DNA of 64,000 nucleotides from Calamus simplicifolius (GCA_900491605.1 UESW01003903.1:1348223-1412222); one strand, 5' to 3'. Positions 1 through 11,530 are shown, counted from the first letter of the stretch. Notes: generated from the letters alone by a model not told the origin. Program-made: numbers and translations.

Positions 1-20
1 TATATATATATATATATATG
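1..20. repeat. (TA)n microsatellite at window edge
   Basis: Ten TA units open the window. The repeat may continue to the left. Confidence 0.9.
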
Positions 21-1140
21 GGTTATTGGGTTTTCAGGTTTGAACATACTTACATCCGAGTTTGATCCAATAAAAAATTGAACCTTATAGAATTTGACTT
101 TGATCTTGTTAGGCTATCAGAAAATTAATTTGAATCCACGCAACATAATTGGGTCAGGTTATCTGGTTTTTGGATAATATTTTAAAACTCAATTTGTAAA
201 GTTTTGATTTAGGTGGATTTGCTCTAGATTTTAGTTTGGAATAACCAAAAGAAAAAGCAAGAGTATAATCCAAAAAATAGAAATATTAAGAGAAACATTA
301 AAGAAATCAAGGCAAGTTGCTTCGCATCATTTTAATACATCTTGAATAATGTAGGATCATAATTTATGTATTTTGGGTAGTTTAAAGTTGAAAGTAAATT
401 TTATTGACTATTGAAGCTAAATATGTTAAATATATTATCGGAATGTATCAATATGTTAAGGATCAATATTAAATCATAATTAATTTAGAATAAAATAATA
501 AGACAAGCATAGAAGAGTATAAATTAGCAAACATTTCTATTCAATATTGCATCCTTTTGTGAGATGGGTCACACAAATAATGATGGTTGCCGCCATCATC
601 ACCATCATATCAATTCCATCAAAATTGTCTAATTACTCCTTTGGATCACCCATGGCAAGAGGAATTGCAAGTAAGAGCATCGAGCAACCTATGTTCATTG
701 TGGGAAAGGGATGGACAATGTCTATTCGATCACCTGCTATTTGAGTTTCAAAAGGAGGTAAGTGGGGTCAAAACTGCTAAACTGGCTGAAAATAAATTTA
801 AAAAAAAGGATCAGTTTTGAACTATTTCAGGCTGAAACCAATTTATTTCAGCTGAAATGCATTGGTTTCGGTGAGAACTTCAAATTTGGTCCACCTATAT
901 GGTTATGGTATTAGGAATCGTAAAGCAAGGGAAACCACGGTGCAGATTGCCCCATGTCATGGTATGTACTGCCTTATATTGGGTGCCATATCATCTTACA
1001 ACATGTTGTATCAACATATATCAATAGACCATGAATGGATAGTGAAGGCATACCATGGTGCACCCATGCCAAATGCGACCGATACAACAATGTATCAGTG
1101 GTATAAAAGGAACGAAGAAAAAATGAAGGCAAAGTAAAAG
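21..1140. other. AT-rich stretch, no gene recognised
   Basis: Short open frames exist (for example 862-1137, +) but none shows a domain, splice context or composition that I recognise. I see no transposon ends here. Confidence 0.5.
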
Positions 1141-1170
1141 TTTTTTTTTTTTTTTTTTGGGGGGGGGGGG
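1141..1170. repeat. Homopolymer T18 followed by G12
   Basis: Eighteen T are directly followed by twelve G. Runs of this kind are prone to sequencing error, so frames crossing it are unreliable. Confidence 0.9.
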
Positions 1171-3395
1171 TGTGGATGGGGGGCAAAGGATTCAAGAAGG
1201 AGAGAAATAAAAGGAAAAAGGTGTGAACCCTACCATAAAAAGGAACAAAGTCCTTATTTAATTGTTTGGAGCCTCAAATTTTAAGCTTGGTGTCTACCTA
1301 GAAGCCTATACTCAACATAGCTAAGTTACTATTTGTCACAATCCTAATAACTTCAAGGCCTTGTTTGGCTGTGGGTAAGCTATCTTGGAGTTGACTTACT
1401 TTTGACCCACTTTCGGGTGGAGTAATTAACTTTGGGTTGAATGGAAAAGGTAGCTCTACCTTCTTTTTAAGATGCACATTTCACACTTGGGTAAAATTGG
1501 TTGTTAACAAGTGTTTGATGGATTAAAGTGAGTAAGTGGATTAAAAGGGCCTTGTTCCACTCTAGCCTTAAAGTGGATGAGTTCCAAGTCTCCATCAACC
1601 CCAAACCATAACAAAAATATATTTGCTCTTGAAACTTTATACAAGTCTTTGAAAGATTTCAAAGCTTGACTCTCTTGAAAACAAAACCTTTCAAAAGTTA
1701 AAAACAAACTGTGATTCTTTGATTGCGTTCCTTTGTTTTGGCCTTTGTTAGGTCTAAAATTAGTTAAAAATAATAAAATTAAATTGTTGGAAATGTATTG
1801 TTAAGTTCCTCAAATAACTAACTTTAGAAAGTTTAGATAGCTATAAAAACTAAGCATCTATTAGCTGAACTAGATGAAAATTGTAGCAGTTTTACCTAAT
1901 GGTACATAAGCATCTATTAGCTAAACTAGTTGAAAATTGTAGCAATTTTACCTAATGGTACATAAGTGATAGTATTGTTTAAGCAGTAATCAAGGTTTGA
2001 ATAATAGAATGTACTATGCATGTTATGCCCCATATGAAGGTGCACCATGGTTTGTATTGCAAAGCATACTGAGGTGTATCAATGAGGGAATCAATACATG
2101 GGTGTTCATGGTATATAGGGGTGACAAAAACTGACCCAACCAGAAAACCCAACCCAACCTGATCCTAGGGCTGGTTATGGGTCAATGATTTTTTTAATTT
2201 GGTTGGGCATGGATCAAATTTTTTCACCCGAACTTTAAACAGGTTGGGTTGGACCAGAACATCAACCCAACTCGAGTCATGGGGATAGAATTCTTTTTGG
2301 GTTAAGATAAGATAGATTTAGTTTAATCAGGACCTTTGGCCAACGATCTTATGGCTGGTTGTTATTTTGGTGTTAATTGTTTTATTCATGTCGAGATGTT
2401 TCATCAAGAGAAGTAAAGATTTGAGTTAGTTAGGTTAGTCTTGGTCAGTTGGAATTAATCCTTGCAAATCAGATTATGTTATGGGTCAAATGGGTCAAGA
2501 TGGGTCATGGTCTAAGGGTACCACAACAAAGAACTTCAATATGCATGCTTGAAGATATTGGTTTGCTTTTCCTCTTAGCAACATCAGCATAAGGAGAAAA
2601 CATTTGCAGAAAGAGAAGAAAGAGAAAAAATAGGTGATTGAGCCTGTCTCGGCTCCCTCCCCTCCCCTTCTTTTTTTTTATCATAAATATCCAAGGATAT
2701 AGTGCAATAAGGTTGTTGTGTCTTTGGAACGGCCCAATTCAATGTGAATCTGGGAATGTAAGTCCGACCATTACCTCTAGATGAGGAAATTTTCTCGTAG
2801 TAGTTATATTTTTGCATATATCAGATATGAGATTGATCATGAAAGCTTATGGCAGCAAAAGTGGAGTGCACACAATCAAAAATATTGAGTTTAAGTGGTG
2901 GATTACAGCTAGGAGCAAATTGTTTAAGGTCACCTGAGTATCAAATATGAAGATTGAGATAGTCAAGTTGAAGATCATATCCAAAGTTCAAAGTTGTTAT
3001 TTAGGTTGTTTTTGATGCTGTGCCCTATTGAACAAGAGGTAGATATTGCCAAATATTGTCCGTGGTGTGAAACCCTATCCATGACCTATTTTGGCAAATA
3101 AATACAAAAATCAGTAAAACTATTTAAAAATCTTAAAAGGAAATATATAACAAATATGACAAGATGAAAAAAATGGAATAATAATTGTATTATATATAAA
3201 ATGTAATACTTTCAATTGTCACAATTTATTCTACAACAAATTGTCACAATTTTTCTTTTGGTCCCTTCTTTTTACCCGAATCCGTTGATCATATATATAT
3301 ATATATGATCATTCATGAAAGCCGAATTATCAGCTCCCCTCTTCAAAGTCAAGTATTTACGCTGTTCATCAGGTTGGCATCGCCTATTCTACGTC
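1171..3395. other. Gene-free stretch holding a small tandem duplication
   Basis: No coding region is recognised. The stretch contains the 56-bp duplication at 1852-1963 and a GGCCTTGTTTGGC motif near 1357, which resembles the end of hAT or Harbinger MITEs; I could not find a matching second end. Confidence 0.5.
1852..1963. repeat. Tandem duplication, 2 x 56 bp
   Basis: Two adjacent copies start with AAGCATCTATTAGCT (1852 and 1908) and both end with TACCTAATGGTACAT. They differ at only a few positions, so the duplication is fairly recent. Confidence 0.9.
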
Positions 3396-3396
3396 A

Positions 3397-3725
3397 TTTA
3401 TAAAAAGGAAAGAAGATCTTGTTCAATGGCATCCACATCAAGGGATAGGATTCTATTTATTCAAGTTTGCCATTTGTGTTCTTTTTAAAAGGGAAAGGCA
3501 ACTCATTTCTCATCGTCTTCCATTGGTGTCATCATCACCATCATTTGTAAAAAGGAAAGAAGATCTCATCATTTATTTATAAAAAGGAAAGAAGATCTCG
3601 TTCAATGACATCCACATCAAGGGATAGTATTCTATTTATTCAAGTTTGCCATTGGTATTCTTTTTAAAAGGGAAAGGCAACTCATTTCTCATCGTCTTCC
3701 ATTGGTGTCATCATCGCCATCGACT
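3397..3725. repeat. Direct duplication, period about 179 bp
   Basis: The block starting TAAAAAGGAAAGAAGATCT occurs at 3401 and 3580. Each copy continues through a matching run ending in CTTCCATTGGTGTCATCATC. The two copies differ by a few substitutions. There is no coding signal. Confidence 0.9.
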
Positions 3726-4425
3726 TGAGAAGAGGTAAATATTCTTCTTATCTATCATTGCTCTATCATTTGGCATTGAGTTTGATCACAATATATTATT
3801 GTCAAGCCTCGAAGATCCCTAGGATGCCACTCCGTCATTATTCTAAGCTCTTTACTGTTTGGAAACATATGAATCTAAATAATTCTAAGTTCTTTACTGT
3901 TTGGAAACATAAAATCAGTGACATTCAAAAATTAATTAATTAATTTTTTTTGATAGTCTTCTCACAATCTAAATAATTTGAAATTTTGATTTTTTTTCTC
4001 CTAAAAACTCTGATTTTCTAAAGCTTTTTCCAGATAACCAAGCATGCCATATAGAGATCATGTGCAATTTTTTTAAAAAAAAAATATTTTTAAATATCAC
4101 TATATTATAGAAATTTTATTAAAAATATTTTTTTCTAATTTTTTTAGTCACATAGTCCTTCATAGCTTATTCATCTGAACATAGATTGGCTTTGTGTTTC
4201 CAAACTTTATTCCCGACTATTTTAAAACCTTAGCCCAAATCTCCCATTAAAATTTATGTCTTTAAATTTAAATTCAGAAATGTTAACAAGAAAACAAATT
4301 CCCTAATGCACCATCTATTCTATATTTAATATCACTGTTTCGTAGATGAATGATGTTGTGAAAACAAAGTCTAACAATGAGAAAAATATTGAAAAGAGTT
4401 TGCAGGAAGGTACGTCAAATGAGCT

Positions 4426-4662
4426 ATGGAAGCAAATGAGTTCACCATTTATGTTACTTTATGGACTGCAGCAGTACTGAAGGCTAGGGTGACGGGTTCT
4501 ACTACCATTAATCATATCAAGGAAATGTTGCGCTGCCAAGAGGGAACACCAAAGGATCAACAAATTCTCAAATTTGGAGAGCATGAGCTAGAAGACCATC
4601 AGACTTTGGAGCATTATGGTATTAAGAATGGCTCACGGTTGGATCAACGTGTCTTGCGTTAG
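4426..4662 (+). CDS. Small ubiquitin-like domain protein (possibly decayed)
   Basis: A 78-residue open frame. It follows the ubiquitin fold pattern: an N-terminal beta hairpin (FTIYVTLW), a central helix (INHIKEMLRCQEG), then the P-x-DQQ turn as PKDQQILKFG, the LEDHQTL turn (compare LEDGRTL) and a final strand. It stops at VLR, so the C-terminal di-glycine used for conjugation is absent. An in-frame TGA lies just before the ATG, so this is the first start in the frame. AATAAA-like signals follow the stop. Ubiquitin folds without the GG tail act as protein-binding domains rather than conjugated tags; whether this copy is expressed is unknown. A diverged pseudogene or one exon of a larger gene is equally possible. 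The neighbouring sequence gives no functional clue. Confidence 0.55.
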   Translation: MEANEFTIYVTLWTAAVLKARVTGSTTINHIKEMLRCQEGTPKDQQILKFGEHELEDHQTLEHYGIKNGSRLDQRVLR

Positions 4663-6561
4663 AGGTTGAATATTGTTTGCTAGGAAATGCACTTATAAGT
4701 TTTGGTTCATAAACCTTTTTCTATCATCATGGAGAAAAATAAAAGTGCAAGAAAATAAAAGTGAAACTTTATTGCAAAGAGAGCCATTGATTTATTCAAG
4801 GGATGTATTGTTTTTCTTCATTATCTATGCTTTTATATAGTTTTTTTGGGTATATGAAGGATGATAAAAAAAATTTCTTTCTTTCTTTCTAAACAAATGA
4901 AACCTAGTTTGAATGATACCACCTCTTATCCTCTCCAAGGGTTTAGGAGTTTAATTTCAAGTGACCTTAGGACTGAATAATCAAAAGTTTTATTTACTTG
5001 AACAACTGTAAGCATATCCAAAATATGTTGGTATTTGGTCATCTCTTGCAATCCATCTCCTTCTAAGTTGATGGAATAGTTAACAATAATTTATTTATTA
5101 AACTCAAGTAAAACTAGCTTAATCATTTGGCTTGATTTGTCTGGCTTGATACAAGATGGCTCAGTGAGTTAATTATCATTTTCAGACCTAATTCAAAATT
5201 AGATTGGACTTTGGACATCGAGTCAGGCTCGAGCTATGAAATAGAGCGCCAAGGAAGCTTGGACTCAGGCCTAATAAAACCATGTTGTTATTTGATGCTT
5301 TAGTGAATTGAGTTTTGTTTTGTACCACCACTAGCCATTTACAAGTAAATGTTCTTTGTCAACATGGAAGGAGTTCTTTTTGGGTGGTAGGATGGTAGTT
5401 TCCTATTTTGTTTGCACCTCAAAGGCTAGACAAATTCCCAAGTCAATTTGTTATTGCTGTAACCATCCGCTCTTTGTAAACCCTATATACCAAGCCTTCT
5501 GCTGAACATGAGAAGAGTATAGCTAGATAGTCATAGATGTATCTTTGTAAGTATATATAATATATATTGCATGTGTATGCATGTCAAGGTACATGTAATC
5601 TATAAAACATAAATAGTCTAATTAAACATAAGAGAAAAAGAATCAAATCAGAAAGAAAGAAATAGGAAAAATTAAAGAAGTTAACTTCCCTGCATGGATT
5701 TCCTCCTTGCAAGAGTCTCCTTCACATCACCCTTCAGCCCTCAATCACAGGCTCTGATGATAATTGAACACAACTTAGATAGGTTCTTGCTGGATTAGTT
5801 TATTCCATTAGCCTAAGCCTAATCTGCTCTAATTTATTAAGTGCTACAGGTTGCAATCTCAAGTTCAAATTTAAATTGTTTAACAGAACCAGAACATATG
5901 TAAGTTCAAAAAACCAAGAAAAAACTAATTTGGTGGTTTCTTACATATTGGGACTAAGCATCATTCAAATAGTATGTTTACCTAACATTCACATCAACCT
6001 AGTTTACATGGCCAGAATTGTGGCTTTGAACCATATTTTTTTATGACATTTTTTGGATGGTCAGGGGAAATTTAAATAGATCACTAAGCTAGCATCTCAA
6101 AAATTGAGCTTGAACTTTATGGCCTCATACTGTGTTACTTAAATCATATCTGATATATTGACAAGGAAAGTTTAAACTCTTTAATCACCTTGAAGTATCA
6201 TGAATACAAGGCCATCAAGTTCTTTTAATAAAACATACTACATACACCTAAGTGATTTGATCATTAAAAACTAAATTTATAAAATTAAATTTACAAAAAA
6301 AGAAAAAAAAATCTATAATCCCTCTCTCCTTCAGCAAGTATTCTAATTAAAACATGCATTGGAGAAATAACTCATGTTTGAATATGAATGTACGGAGGCA
6401 TCTCAGTCACATGCCCCTGCCGACTATTACATGACCTGTCCAAGCACTCATTCTCGATCGAGATTACACGGAAGAAGATCATAGTTCCCACCCACATTCA
6501 AAAATGATATACTCTCGACAATTGCAGAGCAAGAAAACTATGCAATATTTGATTTTTAACC

Positions 6562-6563
<2 letters not shown>
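4663..6563. other. AT-rich stretch, possibly intron of the helicase gene
   Basis: No coding region recognised. If the RH20-type gene at 6625-7043 (-) is intact, this would be part of its second intron. I looked on the minus strand for the next conserved blocks (PTPIQ, GWPMA, ETGSGKT) and did not find them. Confidence 0.5.

Positions 6564-6593
<30 letters not shown>
6564..6593. repeat. (CA)n microsatellite
   Basis: About fifteen CA units, 30 bp beyond the splice donor of the helicase second exon. Confidence 0.9.
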
Positions 6594-6595
<2 letters not shown>

Positions 6596-6624
6596 TCAAG
6601 CAATATGAGGGAAGCAAGATCTAC

Positions 6625-7043
6625 CTGGAAATCCGACATCCCGGAACTCTCTGACGGGCTTGGGCACGTCGCGGCCCTCGACCGTGATCTCCCTCTTGCG
6701 GCGGTAAGCCTCCACCTCGGCCTCGGTCATGGCCGCCACGGAAGGGGACTCCACAAAGAAATTCTTCTCGAAGGGGGTCAGCCCATCCAAGTCGGCGCTG
6801 GCCTCCGCTTCTCTCTTGCGCGAGGCCTCGTAGCCCCTGTTGTAGCTCTGAGAACCGCTCCCGAATCCAGCATCACTGGAAGATATCAAGAAAGGCATGA
6901 ATGGGGTGGAAAAAACCCTTCGAAACTTCTTCTCGTTTCCCCCTTGTTATCGACCGATTAGGGTTAGGGTTTGTGGTAGGGTTTAGGGATTACCTTCGCC
7001 GATAGGATCCGGGGTCGCTGGCACGGCTATCGTAGCGGCTCAT
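6625..7043 (-). CDS. RH20: 5' end of DEAD-box RNA helicase, RH20 (p68) type, exons 1-2
   Basis: Two exons on the minus strand. Exon 1 is 7043-6994 (MSRYDSRASDPGSYRR plus two bases) and ends at a GT donor. Exon 2 is 6875-6625, after a TTCCAG acceptor, and ends at CCAG/GTAGAT with one base of the next codon. Joined, they give 100 codons that match the N-terminus of plant RH20-type helicases: a Gly/Ser/Arg-rich head, then LDGLTPFEKNF, VESPSVAAMTEAEVE, REITVEGRDVPKPV and FRDVGFP, which is the start of the Q-motif region. These helicases are ATP-dependent RNA unwinding enzymes of the nucleus and cytoplasm. The Q motif, GKT, DEAD and SAT motifs would be in later exons and are not seen in the 6.6 kb that follows. 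The gene either has a long intron running off the window or is a truncated duplicate. GC content is far above the neighbours. Confidence 0.82.
6876..6993 (-). promoter_or_regulatory. Helicase intron 1 with telo-box motifs
   Basis: On the minus strand this 118-bp intron contains AAACCCTA and AAACCCTAA motifs (plus strand TTAGGGTTTGTGGTAGGGTTT, about 6963-6985). Telo-boxes of this type are common near the starts of plant genes for translation and RNA metabolism, which fits an RNA helicase. Their role here is inferred. Confidence 0.5.
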
Positions 7044-7688
7044 GGCGTCGCTCTCTCTCTCTCTCCCTCCGGCGGCTCAGTTGGAACAAGAGAGGCGAAA
7101 ACAACAGCGGGAAGATAGAGCAGAAGCGAATGGAGCACAGGGGTGGGGGCAGCAAACCGAAACGAGGGCTCGGGAGAAATGGGATTTTGGGGGGGGTGGG
7201 TGGAGGGCGAGGAGAAATGGAGGACGAGGGATTAGTGTGGCCTGCCAATGTTATTGGATCGTTTTTCACCCGAGCAAAGGAAAACATAAAAAAGAGGGTC
7301 GATATATCTTGCCCAATGCGGCACTCCGACCTTTCGATGGATTTGATTCTTTCTCCGTTCAAGGTCGGCGACTGGCGGTTCAGCATAACGGTCTCGGTCG
7401 GATTGGACGTGTCCAGCGAGCATGGGTGGGCATAAGGCGGGCTCGGCCCAACAGTGTCAGTCCGGTTGGGCGAGCCCAGCGAGCAGGGGCCAGCATGGGT
7501 GGACGGGCCGTGGCCTACCCAAGCCTTCTCTGAAAAAAAATGCAAGGCTCAGGCTTAATTTTTCAGCTCATAGAACCGTATCAAAATATGATTTTAGAGG
7601 CTTATATAATTTTCAAACTGAACTCGAGCTTAGATGGATCCAACCCCCTCAAAATTTCTTTATTATTCCTTAAAATTATATATATATA
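7044..7688. other. 5' flank of the helicase gene, GC-rich
   Basis: Directly before the helicase ATG (minus strand) lies a GA-rich leader (plus strand CTCTCTCTCTCTCCCTCC, 7050-7067). It is followed by GC-rich DNA without a recognisable gene. The long open frames on both strands here are composition artefacts. The stretch ends in a short TA run where element 1 inserted. Confidence 0.5.
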
Positions 7689-8908
7689 TGAAGGATAAAA
7701 TCATCATTGCATTATTGATCGCTCACATTGACGATGGGGTCGCACCCAATCCAAATGCTCTGCCTGCCAGCTGGCCTGTTGGCGCAACATTCTAGCAACG
7801 AGCATCTCGTCAAAAGAGAATAAGAGGAAAAAAAGGTCACGTCATGTGCGTGGTTCTTCTAAGAGCCCCTCATTAATATCCGGTAGTCAAGTCAATAGGC
7901 TGGAGTATTTAATGGTGCAGAAACGGTCATAATGACTTGGCCAGCATTTAATAGAATAAAAAGAAAAGAGAAAGTATACTTCGGTCAACATGCCTAGGCC
8001 AATATACCTCGGCCGCGCTATGTCCTTCGCACCAACGCAATTATGGCTTCATAAAGGCCATTACTTGCTTTAAGGCATTTAATGCCTTATTTCCTTCCAT
8101 CATTAAGGCATTTATGGCTGCCCTTTTGCGTGAAGAAGGATGACGTCATAAAGCCAAGATAAGGAGTTCTTGACTCCATGCTTCACAAAAGTCCGACTCG
8201 GCCGACCACATTATACTTCGGCAGATTCAGCCAACCTTATGCCTCGGCAACCCGAGCTATTCTTATGCTTCTGCCATCAAGGCCAGACCATTCCTCGGCC
8301 ATCCGATCCGAGCTACTTCAGACCTCTACGGAATCTGGCACAGGAGAGTTCGAATTCACTGTAACAGAATAAGATTCCAAACAAGGAATCATGCCAAGAT
8401 GTGGCCTAGGACCTATAATAGTGGCCTAGGGACCACGCAGTCACGGAGTCTCGAGCCATCGGCCAGCTTCCTCGCCTCCCAGCCGTCGATCCTCTAACTA
8501 ACCAGATATGGATCCTACCGGCCCTGTAACAACCTGATTCGAATCCGTTTCGAATCCCAACAACTTTTAGACCTCATGCAGAGCACGTCCAAGAAGTCAG
8601 ATGACCGCCTATAAATACTACCGCCCTCAAGCCTCTCAGGTACGGCTATTCTACGCCTATTGTTCATTCACAGTTCTCACACTCCGCCATAAAAGCTCCC
8701 ACAAGAGCTCGGAGGAACTCTTCCTCAGGGATCCTTCTCCCCATATTTGTTGATTGCTGGTCTCCACTGACTTGAGCGTCGGAGGGTCATCCACAGAGGG
8801 CCACCCCCAACGCCTCTCGCGTGAGGACTATCTTGCAGGTCCGCCGAGGAGAGAGCCCACGCTGTAGCCGATCGCGCCCGAGCCGGATGACATATTTTAG
8901 CAGCAACA
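7689..8908 (+). repeat. Element 1 5' LTR
   Basis: About 1220 bp, nearly colinear with 15977-17216. It carries a promoter with TATAAATA at 8610-8617 and is followed by the leader. The U5 end resembles the U5 of the gypsy LTRs at 28.6 and 39.9 kb, sharing GGAGGGTC, CCCCCAACGCCTCTCGCGTGAG and CGCGCCCGAG. Confidence 0.88.
8610..8617 (+). promoter_or_regulatory. TATA box of element 1 5' LTR
   Basis: CCTATAAATACTACC. The same box recurs in the internal partial LTR (10013-10020) and the 3' LTR (16917-16924). Confidence 0.65.
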
Positions 8909-9398
8909 GATTGGCGCTAGAGGAAGGGCCTCAAGTCCCATTAAACTTGAAGAAATGAGACAAGGATCTCGATCTGGAAGAGAACCTCTCCAATGGCTAA
9001 TCGAAGAAGGGCAACTTCTGAAGCCCAGGACCAGGTCGCCTCCCAGAGACCTGATCCGATGAGCAGTGTGGCGCCGCCACCGCCACCAGCTGAGACTCCA
9101 TCGCACCAGCTGTCCCAGTGACCCTGGACTAGTTCGCCACACTGGTCCAGCAGGTCCAAGCACTGACCCATTTGATTCAGGGATGCCATTAAGCTCCCCG
9201 TCTAGCTGCTCCTGCTCTGCATCTTCCTGAGGGAGCGGCGGACCCCCCTCGTCGTCCTGAGGGAGCTGGGCTAGCCCTTCAAGTGGTCTGCAGCAAGGAT
9301 CGCCCCAGATCTCGGCGGGCCCGATCCCTCTCTCCGGTGTCCTCTCACCATGACTCAACGCCGTCTCCGCCTTCTCCCTGCCTCGGCACAAAAGATCG
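8909..9398 (+). pseudogene. Element 1 leader with gag start remnant
   Basis: The leader begins GATTGGCGCTAGAGG; TGG at 8912 is a candidate start of the tRNA primer site, with the tRNA unidentified. A short frame opens at 8994 with MANRRRATSEAQDQVASQ, matching the gag start of the gypsy element (minus strand from 39797, MANRRKATSEAQDQ). A stop interrupts it after about 40 codons, and the rest of gag is deleted. The longer open frames on the opposite strand are shadows. Confidence 0.75.
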
Positions 9399-10308
9399 TG
9401 CTATGCGCACCAAGGCATTTATGGCCTCATAAAGGCCATGTGCATCTACCTACTTTAAGGCATTTAATGCCTTATCTCCTTCCATCATTAAGGCATTTAT
9501 GGCTGCCACGTTGCCCCCTTTGCACCTTTTGCGTGAGGAAGGATGGCGTCATAAAGCCAAGACAAGGAGTTCTTGACTCCATGCTTCACAGAAGTTTGAC
9601 TCGGCCGACCACATTATACTTCGGCAGATTCAGCCAACCATATGCCTCGGCAACCCAAGCTTTTCTTATGCTTCTGCCATCAAGGCCAGACCATTCCTCG
9701 GCCATCCGATCCGAGCTACTTCAGACCTCTGCGGAATCTGACACGAGAGAGTTCAAATTCACTATAACAGAATAAGATTCCAAACAAGGAATCATGCCAA
9801 GACATGGCCTAGGACCTATAATAGTAGCCTAGGGACCACGCAGCCACTGAGTCTCGAGCCATGGCCAGCTTTCCCCGCCTCCCAGCCATCGATCCTCTAA
9901 CTAACCAGATATGGATCCTACCGGCCCTGTAACAACCTGATTCGAATCCATTTTGAATCCCAACAACTTTCAGACCTCATATAGAGCACATCCAAGAAGT
10001 TAGGTGACCGCCTATAAATACTACCGCCCTCAAGCCTCTCAGGTATGGCTATTCTACGCTAATTTTTCATTCACAGTTCTCACACTCCGCCATAAAAGCT
10101 CCCACGAGAGTTCGGAGGAACTCTTCCTCAGGGATCCTTCTCCCCATATTTGTTGATTGCTGGTCTCCACTGACTTGAGCGTCAGAGGGTCTTCTGTAGA
10201 GGGCAACCCCCAACGCCTCTCGCGTGAGGACTGTCTTGTAGGTCCGCCCAGGAGGGAGCCCACACTGCAGCCCAATCGCGCCCGAGCCGGATGACAGATT
10301 TTAGCAGC
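9399..10308 (+). repeat. Internal partial LTR copy of element 1
   Basis: Corresponds to the 5' LTR from about 8020 to its end, including TATAAATA at 10013-10020, and finishes with GCAGCAACA followed by a second leader. It begins abruptly inside the LTR, so it arose by recombination, not by an independent insertion. Confidence 0.85.
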
Positions 10309-10800
10309 AACAGATTAGCACTAGAGGAAGGGCCTCAAGTCCCATTAAACTTGAAGAAAGGAGACAAGGATCTCGATCTGGAAGAGAATCTCTCCAATGG
10401 CTAATCGAAGAAGGGCAACTTCTGAAGCCCAGGACTAGGTCACCTCCGAGAGACCTGATCCGGTGAGCAGCGTGGCACCACCGCTGCCACCAGCTGAGAC
10501 TCCATTGCCACCAGTCATCCCAGTGACCCAGGACCAGTTCGCCACACTGGTCCAGCAGGTCCAAGCACTGACCCATTTGATTCAGGGATGCCATTAAGCT
10601 CCCCGTCTAGCTACTCATGCTCCGCATCTTCCTGAGGGAGCTACGGACCTCCCTCGTCGTCCTAAGGGAGCTGGGCCAGCCCTTCAAGTGGTTTGTAGCA
10701 AGTATCTCCCTAGATCACGGTGGGCCTGATCCCTCTCTCTGGTGTCCTCTCGCCACGACTCGACGCCGTCTCTGCCTTCTCCCTACCTCGGCACAACAGA
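10309..10800 (+). repeat. Second leader copy of element 1
   Basis: Starts GATTAGCACTAGAGGAAGG and follows the first leader closely through to CTACCTCGGCACAACAGATCG. It carries the same gag-start remnant (MANRRRATSEAQD). With the preceding partial LTR it forms a repeat unit of about 1.4 kb. Confidence 0.85.
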
Positions 10801-11007
10801 TCGCGCTATGCGCACCAAGGCATTTATGGCCTCATAAAGGCCATGTGCATCTACCTGCTTTAAGGCATTTAATGCCTTATCTCTTTCCATCATTAAGGCA
10901 TTTATGGCTGCCACGTTGCCCCCTTGGCACCTTTTGCGTGAGGAAGGATGGCGTCATAAAACCAAGACAAGGAGTTCTTGACTTCATGCTTCAAAGAAGT
11001 CCGACGG
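10801..11007 (+). repeat. Third, short LTR fragment of element 1
   Basis: Repeats the first part of the 9399 unit (GCACCAAGGCATTTATGG onwards) and stops at GAAGTCCGAC, where integrase-derived sequence begins. Confidence 0.8.
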
Positions 11008-11370
11008 CCAGCTTCAGCCTTAGCCAGTGGGCCTACCGCACCACCCAGAGAGTTCCCACAAGTGGGACCCCATTCCAGATGGCCTTCAGTGCGGAAGCTA
11101 TCATCCCCATGGAGATAGGACTTCCCTCTCCGTGGATGCTATCATGGCTCCAGAGTCAAAGAAAAATCTTTCTCGTCCGGTGATCTTGTCCTCCGGAGAG
11201 CATCCGTCTCCAAACCGCTGGAGCAAGGAAAGCTGGCTCCAAATTGGGAAGGCCCCTATCAAGTGACGGAAGTCATCAGACCTGGCACCTACAAGCTCCA
11301 AGATCTGAACGGGAAATCCATTCCTCGGACGTGGAATTCAGACAACCTCCGCAGATATCATCAGTAGGGA
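11008..11370 (+). pseudogene. Integrase C-terminal fragment in element 1
   Basis: In broken frames this reads LSQWAYRTTQRVPTSGTPFQMAF, AEAIIPMEIGLPSP and SPNRWSKESWLQ. All correspond to the end of the gypsy integrase at 34532-35160 (-), which has LWAYHTTQRIPTGETPF and VEIGLPSPR. The catalytic core and everything upstream are missing. About 30 residues between the VEIGLPSP block and the tail are also deleted compared with the gypsy copy. It is a relic that fixes the parentage of element 1. Confidence 0.82.
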
Positions 11371-11379
11371 AATCTCTGA

Positions 11380-11530
11380 ACCTCGACTGGGCCAAGTTCT
11401 GATCTCCGTACCTCGGCAGGGCTGAGTCCTTATCTCCGAACCTCGGCAGGGCCAAGCCTTAATCTTCGAACCTCGGCAGGGCCGAGCCCTTATCTCCAAA
11501 CCTCGTCTAGGCTGAGTCCCTGATCTCCGA
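11380..11530 (+). repeat. Short tandem array, about 34-36 bp units
   Basis: Four to five units of the type CCTCGGCAGGGCCGAG plus a CCTTATCTCCGAA spacer. Each contains the inverted repeat CTCGG..CCGAG. It opens the repeat-filled 3' part of element 1. Confidence 0.8.

Noticed and set aside
1357..1743. MITE with a GGCCTTGTTTGGC end
   Set aside because: The second end would have to read GCCAAACAAGGCC. The sequence near 1721-1743 is not the inverse, so I could not close the element.
7027..7545. Overlapping long frames on both strands beside the helicase ATG
   Set aside because: GC-rich leader and promoter sequence. The frames are low complexity and overlap exon 1 in the wrong frame.
8897..9391. 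164-codon minus-strand frame in the element 1 leader
   Set aside because: Antisense shadow of the leader and gag start. It contains no domain and is not kept intact in the second leader copy.
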